From NCBI GenBank assembly GCA_032622095.1, contig CP136068.1, positions 159,483,465-159,547,464 on the forward strand: a stretch of 64,000 nt of DNA. The letters run 5' to 3'. Below, in pieces: positions 33,481 to 45,400 of the stretch. Both the position numbers and the translations under genes were made by a program. Source of the DNA: Siphonodentalium dalli (taxonomy: Eukaryota; Mollusca; Scaphopoda; Gadilida; Siphonodentaliidae). The notes beneath the pieces were generated by a model. It was given only the letters and a program-made list of their open reading frames with translations. It ran no database searches and was not told the origin of the DNA. Position 1 is the stretch's first letter. Each line of letters opens with the position of its first letter.

Positions 33481-34212
33481 TGTATGGGAGGCTATGCACT
33501 TTCACATTTATCCGTTATTAGCGTTTAACCATAAGCACAAATTACTTACGCTTAAGTGCAAATTATTTACGCTTAACTGCAAATTATGTACACCTAAATG
33601 CATATGATTAACACTTAAGCTCAAATCATTTGTGCCTAAGTACAAATGGATCATATTTATGCTTAAACGCAAATAAGGCATACATGTTAAAAGTATGGGA
33701 GGCGTTTTTTTCACATTCATTAGCTAAATACGCTTAAGCGTAAATAATTATGTTTAAGCATAAATCATTTACACTTCAGCATATTTCACTTACGCTTAAG
33801 CATAAATCATTTACATGTAAGCATAATGCATCTGAATTACGCTTCGATTATGCCGAAGCTTAATTAATTAATGCATAAGCGCGCGATTTATTTACGCTTA
33901 AGCTTAATTCAATAACGTTTAAACGAAATTGGGTTCTTCACCTATCTTACCTCAGGTGTAATGGTATAATCTTATGTAGTTTGCTGGCTTTAGTAATGTG
34001 GTTGCATCCATTTCAGCTTGAGGGTAGCTCCGTGAGAATGTATATGAATTACGCTTAAGTGTAAATGAAGTCATAATTATATTACGCTTTAGCATTATGT
34101 AATGTCTACATTACGCTTAATATATTACACTTAAGCGTAAGCTAAATTAAGCTCCTTTCACTTGCGCTTAAGCACAATTAGCTAATAAATGCGAAAAAGG
34201 CCTCCTATATAA
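33481..34212. repeat. Clustered TTACGCTTAAGCGTAA-type palindromes in a MITE-like frame
   Basis: Dozens of variants of (A/T)TTACGCTTAAGCGCAAAT, a 16-base palindrome separated by AT-rich linkers. The block is bounded by TATGGGAGGC..TTTCACATTTAT (33483 and 33696) and, at the right, ATGCGAAAAAGGCCTCC (about 34190). A second cluster with the same boundary motif lies at 62995-63145. Probably a short-palindrome-rich MITE family. Confidence 0.6.
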
Positions 34213-34294
34213 AAGGTCATCCAAGTTTAGTTATTGGTTGAAAGATAATTATAGAACAGCTTAGAGTGACTCCCCTTATCCTAGATGCATGTAG

Positions 34295-34450
34295 GCGGTG
34301 AAAGACTGATCGGTCTATTCTAGACCGATCGGACTATTCTATACCGATTATCTATTTTAGACCGATCGGTCTAATATTGTCTATCTTAGACCGATGAATA
34401 TAATGGATCTATTTTAGATCGATCAGGCTAATAAAGGTCAATCTGTGGAT
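34295..34450. repeat. GACCGATCGGTCTA repeat cluster
   Basis: About seven variants of TAGACCGATCGGTCTATT, a palindrome (GACCGATCGGTC), spaced irregularly. Confidence 0.65.
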
Positions 34451-35900
34451 CACACAGACCTGTTTATATATCGGAAACAACTAGAATTTGTTCTATCATT
34501 ACGTTTGAGTCAGTTATCATTGATGCCTTGTTAAATTATACCATATCTATAGATGATCAGGTTTGTATTTCTGTCTCCCATTTCAATTCAAAATTATAGA
34601 TCTGTCTTAATATTTTTAAAATTGTCATGTAATTTTCACTGAAATGAAGTTCGAAAACAGGAGAATGTTTTAAATGCATGTTACTGGATGGTTAAATTAA
34701 TGTTTATAGCTACTTGCAGACGAACGAATAATATTAATATATGATAATATTTCATTAACTAATCAGTTAATCAAAATGAAGAGAATTATGCCGCAACATA
34801 GACATCAAAATGTGAAGGGCTTATTAAGGCTAAGGGGTTACATATACCACCCCACCCACTGAATAATTATAATTCTAAATTTAAAAACTTCATGGTAACA
34901 GCTCGAATGATGTTATATTATGAACTTAACTGTGCACCGTTCAATAATGGAATCTGATATTCACGACCTTCTTTTTATCTTGTAACAAATTACAACAATT
35001 TTTTATTTATATTTATTCGTAATTTCGAATTATTGAAAATTATGAAATAAGCACACGCTACAAGCTCGTCTAGCGTCACTTGTGTCTACTTAATGCCCAC
35101 GACCGCAAACAGGTAAGGTCATATAGACAGAAAATTAAGGCATACGAATTTCATTGATAATTGAATGTTTATATTTTTCCTAAAAGAAAGTGATGAAATA
35201 AGTTACCTCGAACATAGGCAGCTTTTGGTTTCCCCCATTGTATGTCGACAGATACATATTGTCAAAAAAATATCTCTACCTCGACCATGTTAGATCTGCC
35301 GTGGAACCGCATTGAGATATGACAGCTATCAACGCGGTTCTACCAGTGTCTACTGTTAACGCAACACAGTCACAATGTTATTTCAATGCGGTTGCAATTG
35401 TTCCTCAATATGGCGAAAATAACCATCAGTGCAACATAACGCGGTGAATGTGATGGTAGACGGAATTATGCCTTAGGTTCCACCAGCGAAATGCCAGGAC
35501 ATATTTGTGCCGGCCTGACATGCCCGTTTTGGCCGACAACATGCCTGTCAACCGATATGACGGCCAAATATATCAGTCATGTAACAGCGATTTTGTATCT
35601 CTTGTTGGCTTATAAAATAAATTAAGAATTTGGTCATGCATTCGTTCCTCGCTTGAAAATTAATTTTAGTGTACGAACATCCTCGTTGATGAGGTCCTCG
35701 TGTAGTCGGTCATGTCACTTACGTACAGGGCGCTCAAAGAATTCTTGGGAAAATGACCACGTGCTTGATTCTACTTCGCTATTTTGGAACTACGCATTCG
35801 TCAATGCATTTACAATGATATTTCACAAACAAGTGTCTTTATGAATATAAAACAATTAAATAGTGATTTATTTACAAACTTCAATTTGAATGGAAACCTA
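34451..35900. other. Unassigned AT-rich DNA
   Basis: No gene recognised. A TGCCGGCCTGACATGCC..GGCCGACAACATGCC segment near 35508 forms a short repeat. Confidence 0.3.
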
Positions 35901-35941
35901 CATTACTTCCGAGCGGACACTCGGAACTACCGGATCGTTCA

Positions 35942-36139
35942 ATGAAAATGTTCCATTGCGCTATGGAAGGCGAAGAGAAATTTATTGGCGCAATCAACAA
36001 TTGCATTGAAATCACAACAAATTTTAATTTAACCGACCCATTCTACCCGCTGTCAGTTCAAAATCCAGCTAATCCACATTACTTCATGATTGTGAAATCA
36101 CCAGACAGAAATAATATAATTGTTCTTGCAAACAGTTGA
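35942..36139 (+). other. Short unassigned open frame (65 codons)
   Basis: Reads MEGEEKFIGAINNCIEITTN and ends in LANS-stop. Composition looks protein-like, but there is no recognised domain and no clear splice signal. It may be a terminal exon of something lost, or chance. Confidence 0.2.
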
Positions 36140-36289
36140 ATATTTTTTCAATCCAGTTAGTATTTCCTCCTATTACCAAAATATGGTAATACATACCAAA
36201 TAAGGAATTTATTATGATAGTAGTGTGAGTTGTAAGTTATAGACGCACCAAATTAGGCGTTTTACAACCGACATATAATGCACGCGAAT

Positions 36290-36530
36290 ATAAATATAAC
36301 GAAATGACGCAATATCATGACTCTGCTTATAAACATTTCACTGCGCTTTTATCGAGAAAATAAACAACGCTCGACCTGCATTTTCTTTGACACAAAGCGT
36401 GTTTTGTGAATAATATCACATTCACATCATCATTATGCTATACTATTAGTATCTTCTTGAGGAAATTATCATAATTTGATAAATGTTATTTCTAAATTAT
36501 AACCAAAATGAAAGCCGCCCATCCCTTTAA
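36290..36530. repeat. Dispersed repeat (partner 55720-55915; inverted near 43170-43450)
   Basis: Shares CTATTAGTAT.TTCTTG.GGAAA, TAAATGTTATTTNTAAATTA, GAACCTATAATGAA-type and CATCCCTTTAA blocks with 55830-55915, in the same order. Non-coding. Confidence 0.5.
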
Positions 36531-38628
36531 AGCACACATCCAGCTATATAAATTATTTAGGCTGAAGTACCGTACTGGTACAAATCATTTGCCCAAATCA
36601 TTTACGATGAAGTACAAATGAAAATTAATATTAATATGGACAAAACTCAAATTGAATCGAAGTCATGAAGAATGTGACTACTGACCCCCCCCCCCCCCCA
36701 CACACGCTGGGTATTTCACTTGTCATCAAACCATGCTATGAACATGCCTGCAATAATGTTTTCTTTGTTTTTTTTAATCCATGTATGTGGCAGACGGTAC
36801 ATTGAAAAGATTGATATCCAGTACAATATGTGAAATTTTAAGTAAATATCTGTACATGTAATTTCATATACTAAGTGCATGTCATTTTATAAGACCTATA
36901 TGCTATATTGTATAGAGGACTGTCAGCTAGATGTCTTGCTGTGGAAGTAAATTGATTGTACAACATATACTGGACCACAGTTGGAACTTAGATGTATTCA
37001 ATTTACAACGGTAAGTTTTTATATACATACTGGTCACTTTAAAGATGCATAATCTGATTTGACGCCCCTAAATTACTATTTCTTCGGCTTCGGGTTTACA
37101 TAATATTTGATTTGTGTCGAGGAACATACCCATCACAGCTCTGAGTTATCAAACTTGTTAATTGTATCTACCTGGATTGTTTGTCGGCCTAGCAAACATA
37201 CCACTGACTTCTTCCAGAAATATGCAGATATACAAGATATTGAGAGTCAGGATATATTGTTGTTTTCTTGTAAAATTACCAAATACCCACGGTATGCAGC
37301 TCTTGAAATTAGGAAAAACTGTCCCACAGCAAATTTAATGCTGCGGCATGTTAGATTCCACACATTGCCAGGGCACCTTCCATGTCATTGCTTATTGCAG
37401 TAGCCAATTTCAGAGATATATTTCTGTCTATGTCACTCCGAACATACAGAGTATGGACACAATGACTAATCAATCACTGCCATGTCAAACTGAGGTAATC
37501 ACGTACACCAACATGTATTAGTTGATAGGAACAGGCAATACATTATAAGTGGTGAAAATGCTAATGTTCTTTTGTCAAAACATTATTTCGTGGTTCGGGG
37601 GAGGGAGTGGGAATAAACAATTGTCGGGAAAAACATGCTAACAGTTAACAATGCAAATCAAATTGGATCGAGAGGTGCGCGGGTTCCAAAATTGGCCAAT
37701 GGTAAACAAAAGTATGAAATGTGTCTCAAAATTTTCTGACTGCCCCCTGTTGTTGTCAGTATTTGTTGGTAAAGAACCAACTTGGATGACTAAAACGGCT
37801 TTTGGTGTATATTTTCATTGTTCAAGTTGTAACTGGATGATCCGGGGACAATCAAATCGGATTGTGCATCTTTAACAAACAGCATTATGTCGTATGTTTG
37901 TTGAAATTATGTGTACATTCCCTACCCATGGAGAACAGTCCATACAAATAATAAACAATTCCAATGTATAATCTCTAGCAGAGCGGGTGTTTCTAAGTTG
38001 CAAGGTATGGACTAAGACTTAATAAAATAACACATGTGAAGGGTAACTGGAGAAAAAAAAAACAGGGGTGAGGGGGTGAATAATCACTGCATTTCGCATT
38101 TTAATTCACACAACACTGATGATGCTATATAAACTTAATTAGGATGGCCTTATAATTTCCCTTATAAATATCCAATAACTTGATGTGCTTTTAAAGTGAT
38201 GTGAAACACTCCACTGAGGTGTTTCCGGACTGAATAATAAATAATCAGGCCAAAATAAGTTATTGTCTTCAATTGGATATCCAAATAGTCGGAAAGGTGC
38301 ATCATTGTTATAAACAAGCTAAACCCAGTGACTGGTATTGGAACAATATCATTTCCATAATGTTTATACCCAATAAGGTGCCCTAAATAAAGTACTATAT
38401 ATTCACATGTGTGCGTAGTTCAACCGGTGTGTTCTCTGAAATGGTACAGTGTATATGGTTGGAATTTTGGTTCTTAATCTCAGGTTTTTGCTACATAACA
38501 CAATTCCAGAGGGGATAGTGTTTGGATACTAACTTAGTGTTTATTTATATACACCCATGCATGCTTGTTTAAACAATGGGATGTAATATGTTATTATGTA
38601 TTATGCCGTTTGTCTGTCCAAAATACAG
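36531..38628. other. Unassigned DNA, poly-C tract at 36685
   Basis: Contains a 14-base C run near 36686 and an inverted copy of the TGCATAATC end motif near 37043. Open frames at 37107-37403 and 37651-37875 have no recognised motif. Confidence 0.3.
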
Positions 38629-38720
38629 GTCAAGTTCCAGTTTTGGTTCAGCCCGTCAATTTCACCAAAGTTGAAGGCGTTTTGGTAGAATTACCGTGGG
38701 CGTATTTTGCCACGCCCTAA
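38629..38720 (+). other. Possible terminal exon, unassigned
   Basis: An acceptor-like CTGTCCAAAATACAG precedes an open frame QVPVLVQPVNFTKVEGVLVE continuing to a TAA at 38718. No upstream partner exon was found with confidence. Confidence 0.2.
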
Positions 38721-40097
38721 CAATGCTCTCAATATTCAATGAAATAAGTCTACAATATATGTCTTTATATTTGATAATTTTCCTAAAAATAGTATTTTAT
38801 GCATTTATTTTCAGAGTATGCTCATTGGCATTGGAAACTTTAGTACCAGAACGTGCTCGGCATACAGAGGAGGCATGTGTGTTATCTGTGCAGATACAAT
38901 ATGTTATTAGTCAATTTTTCATGCGGATCTTTCAATTACTACTGCAGGGCAGGTGTTGAATCTGATATGTCATTCTTGGGAATGTTCAATATAAGCAGAT
39001 GTGTGATAAACTATTTATTTAGTGTTAATTCATTGCAATTTTTGCAACAGTGAGGTGTTCACAGAAGACATGAATAGATACTGATGTGGAAGAATGGCTA
39101 GGATGACAATTATTTCTGCTGGATAAGTTTGAGTCTTAAAACGTCATTCAACGTAGATGCAACCAATTATATCATTTGGACAATTTCCATCATCTTCGAC
39201 TCTTAATTTCGGTTGCTTATGATATGATTCATGAATGGAGTGGCCCTCACATATGCAGGCAAATTACATGCCCCAATTTAAGATTACTGACATTAATTAA
39301 GTGGTCCTCAGGCGTTTATGATTTGTGATTTGCCACATCTTGTGGAAGTCAGTTCTATACCAGTTGCACTCTTAACAAAGTCACCGCAAAATTATGTGAG
39401 AAACATTTGCCAGTTTGGGGACGAACGGTTTCTATCATAATAATTTCAGGACACTGTAAACAGAAAATAAGTGATAACGTAAAACAAACATTTCCTTCGT
39501 ATAATATACAGTCGTCACCATTTATTTTCTGTTTATCGGAGAAACCTCAAAATTATTATTGGAGAAACCGTAACAAATAATGGGTTTTCGTATAATATAC
39601 AATTTTACCGTAATTTTATGTTCATGGAGTGACTGTAATTACTACGACATAAACAGACGTTCTAATAACTGCCGGCTGTTTCTTGTAAAAACAATTAACA
39701 GTGCAGGCCTGTGCACTACATGTATACAATGGCTTGTATTTGCACACGAACAGACAGAAGGAACCCATGTATATGTTTGTGGGGAGGGTATTAATTGGAT
39801 GTATTTGTCAAACATTGAGTCTAGTTAGTCCAAGCTGGTGAAAACCATAATGTAGAAATCTGATGGTCAGTAGTATGCTAGTGATTAGCTGAATACTTTT
39901 ATGGAAATGGAATCTGGTGGCACCTATTTCAGACTCTGTACAGCATACTGAGTCTAAAGCCTTATATAATTAACCATTTACTATATCAATGGATTTTGAC
40001 CCATACTATTCCTATGTAATGGAACAGCATACTGTTAACTTGTAGGGATTCTCTGGGATAAAAGCAGAAGGCAGAGGTACCGGGTAGGAAACACTGA
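38721..40097. other. Unassigned DNA
   Basis: An acceptor-like TTTATTTTCAG at 38806-38816 is followed by open frames, but no coherent exon could be defined. CGTATAATATACA occurs twice (39499, 39588) as part of a small local repeat. Confidence 0.25.
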
Positions 40098-40560
40098 TTG
40101 GAGGGTATATACTTTAAGTTACTTCAACCATTTGATAACTGGATACTGATCGATGAGTATTTACCTTTTCTCAAAGAGATGTATCTACACATCAATGATT
40201 GTCCAGTCATGGAAGGGTTAATGCTATACACTAAATCCGGCTATTTATGGGACTATCACCGTTTATACTCAAGTGAAGATATGCAACAAATGAATGAATT
40301 TGAGCTATGGATTAGTGCAAAATACACTCATGTGCTCTATGAACAATGCAAACAACATGGTAATCATAATGAAAACTAATTTATGACTCGAGTCATAAAT
40401 TCATTTTCATTATAATGACCATGTTTGCATCGTTCATATAACACATCAGTGTATTGTGTACTAATACATAGCTCAAATTCATCCATTTGTTGCATATATT
40501 CTGTTGAGTATAAAAGGAGATGGTCCCATAAATGGCCGGATATAGCGTACAGTGCCATTT
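40098..40560. repeat. Foldback (long palindrome) element, copy 1
   Basis: 40205-40380 and 40390-40560 are inverted copies around TTTATGACTCGAGTCATAAA. Arm landmarks are TATTTATGGGACTATC/GGTCCCATAAATGGCC, CAACAAATGAATGAATTTGAG and CAAACATGGT. Another copy is at 56345-56595. The plus open frame here (40098-40379) is largely made of the arm and is not taken as a gene. Confidence 0.75.
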
Positions 40561-40564
40561 AAGG

Positions 40565-41000
40565 CTGCATATATAAAACCAGTTTTGGTTTTGATCAAAA
40601 CTAGTTGGTAGTTGGTATTTCGTTTTGATCAAAACCAAAATTGGGTTTGATCAAAACCAAAATTAGTTTCATATATAATACCAGTTTTGGTTTTGATCAA
40701 AACCAGATGGCAGTATTACTGTTGGTATTGGGTTTTGACCAAAACCAAGTTTGGTTACATATATGGGACAAACTTCGAAACCAATTTTGGTTTTGATCAA
40801 AACCAAATGCTCATACAAGTTGATTTGAATTTTTTTGTCAAAACCAAAATTGGTTTTGATCAAAAACAAAATTGGTTTCGTATATAAAACCAGTTTTGAT
40901 TTTGATCAAAACCAGTTGGCAGTTGGTATTTGGTTTTGATCAAAACCTAATTTGGTTACATACATGGGACAAAGTTCAAAACCAAGTTTTTTAAACCTAA
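40565..41000. repeat. Cluster of GGTTTTGATCAAAACC palindromes
   Basis: About ten copies of the 16-base palindrome GGTTTTGATCAAAACC in a looser 55-80 bp repeat with CAGTTGG..AGTTGGTATT and TACATA.GGGACAAA linkers. Lies just inside the right arm of the large inverted repeat. Confidence 0.8.
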
Positions 41001-41019
41001 ACGTTTAAGAGTGTAACAT

Positions 41020-41905
41020 GGGGGTGCAAATATAAGTTACTGGAAGGGGGTGCATTTATAAACTATATGTGAACATCCCTAATAGGGACCCTCTAGCCAC
41101 GTCCCTGCTAACTCGTGATTTACACTGAATTAATGTTTCCATTCGTTGTACAGTTACCGGCCTATACTGTCGAATATCACAGAATAGCCTATACTATTAA
41201 TATGCCATTATAACATAAAACACAAACAAACATACACGTTTTCACCATTGCACATGCGCCCCACCCTAAAGATGATCCATGTGCCGGCCTGTCCGAATGA
41301 TAATTGGGATAATTTCGAGCAGAAACGGCCAAAATGTGAAGCATATCATTCGCGTCTTTTACATCCCAGCTCTGGTTTGGCGACATCTCATCGCAGGATC
41401 GATCTGCGGCGTTGATACTCGAAATTATTGTGGGTACCCACACTTGGAAGCATAAATTATTTTTGCGAACCGCTCTTCAGGCTAGACAATTTTATGGTTA
41501 ATTAAACATATATTTTTCTATATATGACTGATAATGATGTTTCAAACGAACTACCTAACGTCAAACAGTGTCTACTATTTATGATAAAATCGCAAATGAG
41601 TCGGAATTTCTATTAAATTTATCGGGGTGATGGTTATGGTCGCTGTCCCATTGAGGGAACATTCGCTTTGCGAAATTATGTTTTGAATAGTGGATATCAC
41701 CATTTCACTGGGATATATATAGCTTCATCTGAGGGAAGATATGTTCATTTATCAAAATCGCTATTCTCGGGTTGGGTGATACCCTCGGTATGGCGATACC
41801 ACGTTCACGGGCGTGATAACTACGGTACGCGCGTTCTAGAATTTATCTTCAAACTTTTCGGTTATAACTGTATAACCGTAATCGAAACAAGATTTATTTC
41901 TTAAA
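41020..41905 (-). repeat. Right arm of a large inverted repeat
   Basis: Inverted partner of 31195-32095, including GGGACCCTCTAGCCACGTCC, CATGTGCCGGCCTGTCCG, GTGGGTACCCAC, ACTCGTGATTTACACTGAAT and GATATCACCATTTCACTGGG. Similarity ends near 41900, about 470 bp upstream of the lectin gene start. Confidence 0.8.
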
Positions 41906-42374
41906 TGGTCAATACCTGAGACCAAATTCCCATTGACTGTAGTTACATGTGATGTGCATGCATTTACACGCACATACATGCGCATACATTGATCCATATG
42001 GGGATACTATAGTGGCGACAACAGTTCGAGCAAATGTTGGCTCAAACAGTCTGCAAGTATAGTAATCCACACATTAATGTTCATCAATATGTGTGTGACT
42101 TTTCACGCCGGCAACATGTCATATGTCTTCTATTGAGTTTTCAATCAATAAGGGCGCGCCACCACATCTTGTGCAGTGTAGACCTGCCGGTTTGTCGTAA
42201 AGTATATGTCGGATATCTATTCCTACATGACAATCGCAGTCATCACTTTATGTTATTAAACTAGTAAATGGTACATATATTTCGCACACAGGACGTGACA
42301 TGGTTTCAAACAAATATTTTTGTTTCAAAGAACTGTTTAATTTCTGAGTTTTTCAAGTGAAATTTCTTATAAAA
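41906..42374. other. Lectin gene upstream region
   Basis: No confident promoter element. TATAAAA at 42369 overlaps the start codon region and is too close to act as a TATA box for this ATG. Confidence 0.3.
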
Positions 42375-42441
42375 ATGCTTTATCTTGTTACAAACATGCA
42401 TGTTATTCTGCTCCTCGCTGTGATGATTACCACTAATACAG
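42375..42441 (+). CDS. Lectin exon 1: signal peptide
   Basis: ATG at 42375; a second in-frame ATG (42396) could also start a shorter signal peptide. Donor ACAG|GTTGGT is acceptable but not ideal. It ends with one base of a split Gly codon that exon 2 completes. Confidence 0.65.
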
Positions 42442-45400
42442 GTTGGTGTATTTGTTTGTCACATGTTTTAACAGGACACACGTTTATTGCCGGTACGCAC
42501 AGTGACGTAAGGGCTTAGCGCGATGATCTCGTTGTAAAAGGCGGAACTTTATCATTATATTCAATTTGTGTTCGGAAATTTAGTGTTGACTGAGATAAAC
42601 ATGGGTGATAAGGGTGGCTGAACAATGTTGTTAACTTGAAAAAATACATCTTTAAATTGAACAATATTATTGTTTGATGCTGTCTTTACTTCACCCTTTA
42701 GTTGTGAAAAGGAATATTATTTGTTGTAACCCCAGTCATCTCGATATCGATTTCTTTGCTAAAATCTGATTATGTTTTAAAAGTGATATGAAATTCGTCG
42801 CAATTATATATGACATTTATTAACATCGTCAATTAATTTCGATTCGAGCATCGCTAAAGCTCGGTTTGATCAAATTTAGTGCACTCGGTAATATATTTCG
42901 TATATAATTGCGACTCATTAGATACCCTATACATGTATATATAGTGTGCGCATACTCGCAACACGGAGATAACTCAATAATAGTTCTTGATTAATTCACC
43001 TATAATGCCTAGCGGCAATATGAATATATGCCATGAACTTACCATGAACTCGCAATTGTAACATAATATAAACAATTTGAATATTGAATATAGTACGAAT
43101 GTTTCATATCTTAACTTCTATCACAGAAACTGACATAAACTTCAAAAACTAAATGTATTAATTATGAAGAGTGCATTATATGACATATCGATCTGTTATC
43201 CAACTGACTAAGCACATATCTGTCTTCGTTATAGGTTATCATTTAGAAACACAGTTACTGAATTATTAACATTTCCTCAAAATATATATTACTCGTATGG
43301 TATAATGATAGTGGGAATGTGAAGTATCAACATATCACACATTGTGTGAGTCGAGTGTGCGTCGTTTGTATACACGTCAAACAAATTGATTCGCGCTGAC
43401 AACGATTCAACAACGAAATATTGAGAGGCGATGATTACCGATCGCTATACTTGTATGTTATAAACGACGCCGTGACATTTCTAACCAAAGTCCACATAGT
43501 GGGTTCCCGAATATAAGTGTATTGCTTATCGCATACGCTTTTTGGACTGTTTATTTACATAACGTGGCGTGTGTTTAAATAACATAGAGTATTAATATGA
43601 CAATAATTTACAATTTACGCGATATGTATTATTGGTATAAGAACAATATTAAAACATGTTGTCTTTACTATAATATTATTTCTTTTTATGGCGGTTTTAA
43701 CGGATGTTTCCACGTGAATATTGTAACAGAAATAACCACCATCAAGCTTACAGTATCTTTAAACAAATTTAATTATAAGTTCCGTATATTGTACATACAT
43801 GTCATGTCAAAGGAATGGTCACAATATCAGTCAGAGTGGTATTTATTTTACTGTACTATTTAACTCTTTGGTATCTGTGTTCAGTTAAATCATATTGGAC
43901 GTTAATTGTTATGTGTTCGTATTATGTTGGTACGTTTTTTTCTATTACATAATTATGCAACTTACAAATTATAAATATGGGGTTACGACATTAATTCAAA
44001 CACCTGCAATTTATGTATATAGGATAATGTTTGTATTGTCACTTTTGAGTTCCGAAAGCTCCGCCTTAGTCACATCCACGGTGTTGTAACCATAGTTGTG
44101 ATTCTATTGTGTGGACATCGTTGCACTGTACCAGTTGGGAAAGTCTTATAGCTATTACTGTAAGTAAACACTTATCACCCATAAGTTATCAATATTTAAT
44201 CAAACCAAATCATGTTTATTAAACTCAAATAAAATGGAGGCTCTTCCTGGTTGGCTGGTAATCTGTTCCCACATATATGTCGACGACTTGTGGTGCAATT
44301 ATGCATGTAACACATAAACACGTAACCATTGCAATACAGCCAACGTCTCACTATCGCAAATCGTAGGATACTTGGTTACACTAATGCAAGAGTGATAACA
44401 ACGACATGAATTGTAGATGTAACAGGAATAGGCCGCAAACAATATGCCTCGGTCACAACACAACTAAGATTTCAGAAAAGAAGAAGTCAGCGCAGAATAT
44501 GCAGGCCCCTGGTTAAGTTGTGCTGATTAACCCATAGCGAGCCCCACATAGTGGTGAGCAGATGACAATCAGCAATACATATTTATTTTTGTTTTGGAAT
44601 CCATGTGGGATATATACACCCCTGGTAAAATGGTCCTGTTCAACTCACAGCGAGCCCTGAAGAGCGACAAGCAAACGACACTCATGCTAATTATGAATAA
44701 TGTTGATTGCCACGATGTGTTAAAGCGTCCCAGCAGATGGAGATGTCACCCGTTTGAATCAACTAAACCCCAGGTTCGCATAATTATATTTGCATACCCC
44801 ATGGGTTGCAACTTCCGAACTGGTGCTGGGAGCTTTACAACTGTTGGCAGTTTCAGACCAACATGTTTTCCAACAGAAGAAAAGTATGCCACTGTCGGTC
44901 TAAAAAGAACAAGTGCCTAACTACATTCTGATTGGAATATCAAGCAATGAGAGATATGTAAACAGGGTTCGCGCTGCCCATTGCCAATTTAGCAAATTGC
45001 TATAAAAAAATGAAATGGCTCCAAAAAAATCCCGACTGGCTACAAAAAGCGCAAGTTAGATTTCAGCAACAATGCATCAGACACGCAACACCCTTCTAAA
45101 ATGAAGAAAGTTATTGATTTCTTCGGACATTCAGACATTACCGATAGTCCAAATACAAATTCAAAAGTGGCACCAGAAAATATTAGTCGGAAAAAAACTG
45201 GCAACGAAAGTATAAAGTGGCTATAAAAATAATGCAATTGTCAATAGTGTTGGCACCTGGGAATTTTGGGCCAGCGCGAACCCTGTATGTAAACCTCTAT
45301 GTGGCGTACAATTTCGAACAATGCTGTGACAGTCATGAAATTACCAATTGCTCATCATGTTCACCAAAGTGTGTGGGGATAAGCCCCCCCCCACAGTCGC

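Noticed and set aside
40098-40379. 93-codon plus open frame as a gene
   Set aside because: Most of it is one arm of a foldback element, and the mirrored arm gives the matching peptide on the other strand.
45040-45237. Minus-strand 65-codon open frame
   Set aside because: Antisense to the hAT-like N-terminal coding remnant inside the 323-bp element.
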